Below, piece by piece: positions 60,424-64,000 of a stretch of 64,000 nt of DNA. Source of the stretch: Promicromonospora iranensis (GTDB lineage: Bacteria; Actinomycetota; Actinomycetes; Actinomycetales; Cellulomonadaceae); contig NZ_JAJQMN010000004.1 in assembly GCF_028994775.1 (NCBI RefSeq), forward strand, positions 310,001 through 374,000, read 5' to 3'. Position 1 is the first letter of the stretch; every line of letters starts with the position of its first letter. The notes under the pieces were generated by a model, which searched no databases, was not told the DNA's origin, and saw only the letters and a program-made list of their open reading frames with translations. Made by a program: the position numbers and the translations under genes.

Positions 60424-60451
60424 CCACCCCACCCGCTGAAAGGCATTTGTG

Positions 60452-60808
60452 ATGACCGACCCCACCCGCCGTGCCATCGACCTTACCCACGACGCCGTCG
60501 ACGCCCTGGCTGCCTCACTCCAACTCGTCCAGGCCAACCCGGGCAGCGACGGAGGCCTGCCAGCATTCAAGGCCGTGCTGGCCGGGATCAGTGCCTACCT
60601 GCTCGATCCCGTCGCGGTAGCTGGCACCCTGGCCGGAATCGATGGTGAGCGAAAGCCTGCGGCCGCGCTCCTGCTGGAAGCGACCGACAAGGTGCGCGGC
60701 CTCGCGCTGTACCGACTCGCGCAGGACGCCGAGACTAGAGACGTGCGGGTGTCTCTTGAGGGGATTGCCGGCGGGATCTCCGCCTCTCTCGACGAAGCGA
60801 CTCGCTGA
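60452..60808 (+). CDS. Small hypothetical protein of the lasso region
   Basis: This encodes 118 residues from ATG 60452, with GAAAGG eight bases ahead. The protein is helical, beginning 'T-R-R-A-I-D-L-T-H-D-A-V-D-A-L-A-A-S-L', with no recognised domain. It is on the same strand as the cluster, 153 bp after the methyltransferase, and 11 bp before the next gene. Confidence 0.55.
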   Translation: MTDPTRRAIDLTHDAVDALAASLQLVQANPGSDGGLPAFKAVLAGISAYLLDPVAVAGTLAGIDGERKPAAALLLEATDKVRGLALYRLAQDAETRDVRVSLEGIAGGISASLDEATR

Positions 60809-60819
60809 GCGAGTGCACC

Positions 60820-61692
60820 GTGACATACCTTGGCGACCGTCCACGGCTGATACAGCTGCAGCAGGCCCGCATGAACGCTGGCACCGCGCGGTCGGAACTC
60901 CGCAATGCGCCCTGGTGGCACAAGCCTGCGTTGTGGTGGCCTCTGGTCGTGCACAAGGCGGGCCTGGCCGCAGCCTGGGGCGAGCTGAGCGATCAGGACT
61001 GGGAAGCGATCGCCATCCACGAGATCCGGTCCGTGGCATGGGACTACTGGCAAGGCAACAGCCTTTACGGCAACCCGTTTCACCCACGCGCTCTGGTGCA
61101 CCTCGACGGCGTCGCAGATGCTGTGATGCAGCAGCCGGAGTGGGAGCTGGAGGTACGCGACCCTCGGGTGACCAAACACCTGACTCCTGACGGGGTACGG
61201 GCGCTGTACCGGGCGGAGGTCGAACGGCTCCAGTCCGTGGCCACGGACCCCGTCATGCTCACCCACGACGGCCCGTCAGCGATCTTTGCACGGACCAAAC
61301 CCGGACTGCGTGAGCTGGTGGTGCAGCACAAGGCCTCGGGACTGCGGGCGGCGTTCTACTACGGCCGCGAGCAGGCCGGGTGGGTGATGTCCAAGACCTA
61401 CTCGATCGACTCGATCGACTCCGAGCGGATCGAGACTGAGTCAACCCGCGGCTTCTCGTGGGAGACCTACGTCGGCCTGGGCATCGGCATGAACCTGTAC
61501 GCTCACGCGGCCGAAGTCCTGCCCGAGGTCCGCTGGGCAGACAAGTCGATCAGTCCCACCGGCAAGGCTGTTCGGCGCAAGCTGCATGATCTGGATCCGT
61601 GGCGCTGGCACCTCAAGGAGTGCGGGTGCTCGACCGAGTGGGAGAGCCTCACCAGCTCGGACACCTCTACCCGCCACACCGAACCTACCTGA
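60820..61692 (+). CDS. Hypothetical protein of the lasso region
   Basis: This encodes 290 residues from GTG 60820. The sequence contains several Trp/His-rich parts ('W-W-H-K-P-A-L-W-W-P', 'A-I-H-E-I-R-S-V-A-W-D-Y-W-Q-G-N') and a C-terminal 'W-R-W-H-L-K-E-C-G-C-S-T-E-W'. There is no signal peptide or named domain. It may be a co-transcribed accessory of the cluster. Confidence 0.55.
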   Translation: MTYLGDRPRLIQLQQARMNAGTARSELRNAPWWHKPALWWPLVVHKAGLAAAWGELSDQDWEAIAIHEIRSVAWDYWQGNSLYGNPFHPRALVHLDGVADAVMQQPEWELEVRDPRVTKHLTPDGVRALYRAEVERLQSVATDPVMLTHDGPSAIFARTKPGLRELVVQHKASGLRAAFYYGREQAGWVMSKTYSIDSIDSERIETESTRGFSWETYVGLGIGMNLYAHAAEVLPEVRWADKSISPTGKAVRRKLHDLDPWRWHLKECGCSTEWESLTSSDTSTRHTEPT

Positions 61693-61973
61693 GCGACGAC
61701 AAGATGTGGCGGATCGACTAACCCGTCGCACCGCGACCGCAGGGGTCAAGCCGGACGGCTCAGGGTGCCTCTCGATCGGGAGGAAGGGGACCGTGGCTGT
61801 TTCTCCTGCCTCTGTCCCGCACCCCGCTCTTCGGTCGGGTCAGCGAGAGAACGATGGTGACGGACGGCCCAAAGCGTGCGGAACCCGGATGGAGCTCACT
61901 CGGCCCAGACTGACGCTGGGGAACGAACGGAACGATAACCGGAACCGGCCGATGCCTCGGCTGTCGCCCATCT

Positions 61974-62834
61974 ATGTCAGAGGTGCCGATTACGGTTCAG
62001 GCCGTGACCCACGCTGACTTCCCAGCACTGCCCGACAGCCTTCCGCCCGGCCAGCTCCTCCGTGCAGCCGACAACTTCCAGAACCACACCGCACTTCACG
62101 GCAGAGCGTTGCTGTGGATATCCGACGCGCCCGTCGACAAAGCCGGCGAGGCGTGGACCAGCCTGCGGCAGGAACATGAGCAGTCGGGCCTGTACCCGAT
62201 CCTGCTCGAGCACGACGACGACCGTGCATGGAACGACCGGTGGTCCTTCCCCGAGACCATTGACGTGCTCGACGCCACGAACCCCGAGGAAGCCCTGCGC
62301 ACGTTGTGGGACCAGCTCCAGGACGATCGCGAGCCTGAAGAAGATGACGACGACGAGATACCGGAAGACGAGTGGCCGTCCGGCCCATGGCCGGGACTGG
62401 CGCCACCCGGCACAGGCGACGGCATTCCCCTGGCCATGGCCGACCAGTACGCGGCGCATCTCCAGGACGACGAGGACGTCCACGGTCGACCACGTCGGTG
62501 GCGTCTCGGCCTGATCCCCGCTCGCGACGGTGCCAGTGCACTGACCCTCGCCGGCTGGGACGGCCCGTGCAACCACACCAACGACACAGAGCTGATCTCC
62601 GCCGCACTGGCTTCCTGGGGCGACCGCTTCGGGGCACGCGTGGTCGGACTTGGGACCGACACGCTCTGGCTGTCGGTCGCCCATCCGCCCCAGGACCTGG
62701 AACACGCCCTGGCCGTGTCACGCGAGCACTTCGCCTTCTGTCCGGACAACCTGTGGCAAGGCGGTTACGACACCATCGACCGGTACGCGACCTCCCTCAT
62801 CGGGATCAACGCCTGGGTGTTCTGGTGGGACTGA
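61974..62834 (+). CDS. DUF4253 domain protein
   Basis: This encodes 286 residues. 'P-P-G-Q-L-L-R-A-A-D-N', a long acidic linker, and the C-terminal 'A-F-C-P-D-N-L-W-Q-G-G-Y-D-T-I-D' with 'L-I-G-I-N-A-W-V-F-W-W-D' are typical of DUF4253. The family is cytoplasmic and of unknown role. A start at GTG 62003 is possible. The 281 bp before it contain no gene. Confidence 0.8.
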   Translation: MSEVPITVQAVTHADFPALPDSLPPGQLLRAADNFQNHTALHGRALLWISDAPVDKAGEAWTSLRQEHEQSGLYPILLEHDDDRAWNDRWSFPETIDVLDATNPEEALRTLWDQLQDDREPEEDDDDEIPEDEWPSGPWPGLAPPGTGDGIPLAMADQYAAHLQDDEDVHGRPRRWRLGLIPARDGASALTLAGWDGPCNHTNDTELISAALASWGDRFGARVVGLGTDTLWLSVAHPPQDLEHALAVSREHFAFCPDNLWQGGYDTIDRYATSLIGINAWVFWWD

Positions 62835-63086
62835 GCACCTCGCGTGGACGGCCGCCGCGTGCTTGGACCCGGGAGTCCCCGCTGCGGCCGGAGCGATCGG
62901 TATGACCACGCGAACGACAGCTGGGTTCCGAGGTGGGCGGTGGCCCCGTCTACTGCGGAGCCAGGTGAGGCACCGATGCGCGCGGTGCGCACACCATGGT
63001 GTGCGCACGGTGGCTCTTGACGCTTCCTGCGCGACGGATCACTCATGGACGCGCTCACCGGGTCGGCTGGGCGATCCGCAACGAAT

Positions 63087-63581
63087 TCATCGCACCATGC
63101 GGATCAAGGCGAAGTTGAGGTCATCGGTGAACCGGGCGCCGTCCGGCGTGAAGCCGTGCTTCTCGTAGAATCTTTGGGCACGTCGGTTAGCGTCGGCTGC
63201 CCAGAGTTCGGCGGGCACCGTGGGCGGTAGGACGGTCTTGAGCAAGAGCGCGCCGATCCCGGTCCCGTGACGCTCGCCGAGAACGTAGAGCGCCCACAGC
63301 TCCTCGGATCGGACCGGTGACGGGACGCGCTTCTTCCTCCGCGTGGGGCCAGCCTTGGCGAAGCCCACCACCTGTTCGTCGACGACGGCGACGGCGAGGT
63401 TCCCCGGACCGTCGTCGGACAGTCGCTCGTGCCACCGCTGCGCGCGTCGCTCGACGGTGTCGCTCTCCCAGTGCTCGGCCGGGAGCAAATCGGAGTACGT
63501 CTGCACCCAGGAGGTGTGGTGCACGACGGCGATCGCCTCGGCGTCGTCGGGGACCGCGGGTCGCACCAGGGGCTCGTTCAT
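63087..63581 (-). CDS. GNAT acetyltransferase
   Basis: This encodes 164 residues from ATG 63581 (MNEPLVRPAV). GNAT motifs are 'L-W-A-L-Y-V-L-G-E-R-H-G-T-G-I-G-A-L-L-L' and 'A-N-R-R-A-Q-R-F-Y-E-K-H-G-F'. The substrate is unknown. A version of the same locus with a 400-bp deletion survives at 17284. The longer frame starting at 63881 is not supported. Confidence 0.85.
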   Translation of the reverse strand: MNEPLVRPAVPDDAEAIAVVHHTSWVQTYSDLLPAEHWESDTVERRAQRWHERLSDDGPGNLAVAVVDEQVVGFAKAGPTRRKKRVPSPVRSEELWALYVLGERHGTGIGALLLKTVLPPTVPAELWAADANRRAQRFYEKHGFTPDGARFTDDLNFALIRMVR

Positions 63582-63872
63582 CGGCTCACGATGGCACCCG
63601 ATTGCCCGTGCCCGCGAGGCTTTTCGGGAGCGTCCGCCGACGAATTGGTGTGCGGCCCCTGACCAGCACGTACGCCCCGCACACCGGCAGGTGTGCGGCC
63701 GGGTGTGCGCTCCCGGGTGTGCGGAAAGCGTGCGCTCGATCGGCACAGTCGCCCTATGAACAAGAAGCCGCACGCTCCCCTGGCGGTCCCGCTCTGCGCT
63801 GTGACCCGGGCACTCAGCACGGCCCACGGTCGCCGGCCTCCGCAACCAATTTGCACGAGTTGGGGGACATCC

Positions 63873-63998
63873 ATGACCCATGCACCGACCTGCGCGAACG
63901 TCATCTCCCCCGGTCGTCGGAGCCGCAGAATTCGCGCTCGGGTGGTCGTCAGGGGGTACATCGACAGGTACAGGCGTATGTCACGGTGCACGGCATGA
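63873..63998 (+). CDS. Small Arg-rich frame at the window end, 41 residues
   Basis: ATG 63873 follows a GGGGGA site. The frame is MTHAPTCANVISPGRRSRR then more Arg residues, ending TGA 63996-63998, with a new ATG at 63995 overlapping (ATGA). It could be a short leader-type or small protein preceding a gene beyond the window. Confidence 0.35.
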   Translation: MTHAPTCANVISPGRRSRRIRARVVVRGYIDRYRRMSRCTA

Positions 63999-64000
63999 AC

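Noticed and set aside
1-64000. tRNA or rRNA genes
   Set aside because: I saw no sequence with a T-arm or cloverleaf pattern or any rRNA-like stretch. A tRNA search tool could still find one I missed.

Overview
The window is GC-rich DNA (most stretches look near 70% G+C) with actinobacterial gene families throughout: a WYL regulator, DUF3140/DUF2945 stress proteins, TIGR026xx Wadjet proteins, a TrwC-type relaxase and an actinobacterial-style lasso peptide cluster. It is most likely a Micrococcales-like actinomycete (a Cellulomonas/Promicromonospora/Isoptericola type of organism). That placement is an inference from gene style, not a demonstrated identity.

Layout. 1-12.1 kb is ordinary chromosome: an AraC regulator divergent from an NmrA-like oxidoreductase, a sortase substrate, a WYL regulator, RidA, DUF899, a nucleotidyltransferase-Nudix fusion, a small P-loop kinase, the DUF3140/DUF2945 pair, and a MarR regulator divergent from a quinone oxidoreductase-hydrolase operon with three operator copies between them. 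12.2-19.1 kb is a graveyard. It holds a nonsense-mutated NmrA gene, a decayed Nudix tail, a deleted DUF1330 gene and two GNAT remnants around an isolated argS, followed by DUF4291 and its partner. 19.2-22.4 kb holds a large secreted protein with a nuclease-like motif and an unknown protein.

22.9-44.4 kb is a defence island on the minus strand: a methyltransferase / PLD-SNF2 helicase / GmrSD-type cassette, a complete Wadjet type II operon (JetA-B-C-D), and an AT-richer gene of the TIGR04141 (DUF6119) type. 44.8-50.1 kb is one giant MOBF relaxase-helicase with a primase-like TOPRIM half, evidence of a conjugative element.

50.5-62.8 kb is a second accessory segment. A minus-strand group (XRE-TPR regulator, SLOG protein, Nudix, broken CPCC protein) diverges from a plus-strand biosynthetic operon: a HAD phosphatase, a 44-residue lasso precursor resembling albusnodin, an asparagine-synthetase-like cyclase, a fused leader-binding/protease protein, two GNAT acetyltransferases, a PIMT-like methyltransferase of the FxLD-system type, and several unknown genes. 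The precursor, cyclase, protease, acetyltransferase and methyltransferase together predict a lasso peptide that may be both lysine-acetylated and aspartimide-modified. This is the most promising system in the window.

The remnants at 14.3, 15.0 and 17.3 kb match, in the same order and orientation, the intact Nudix, GNAT and GNAT genes at 50.9, 57.7 and 63.1 kb. This suggests that a related accessory segment once lay around argS and has collapsed.
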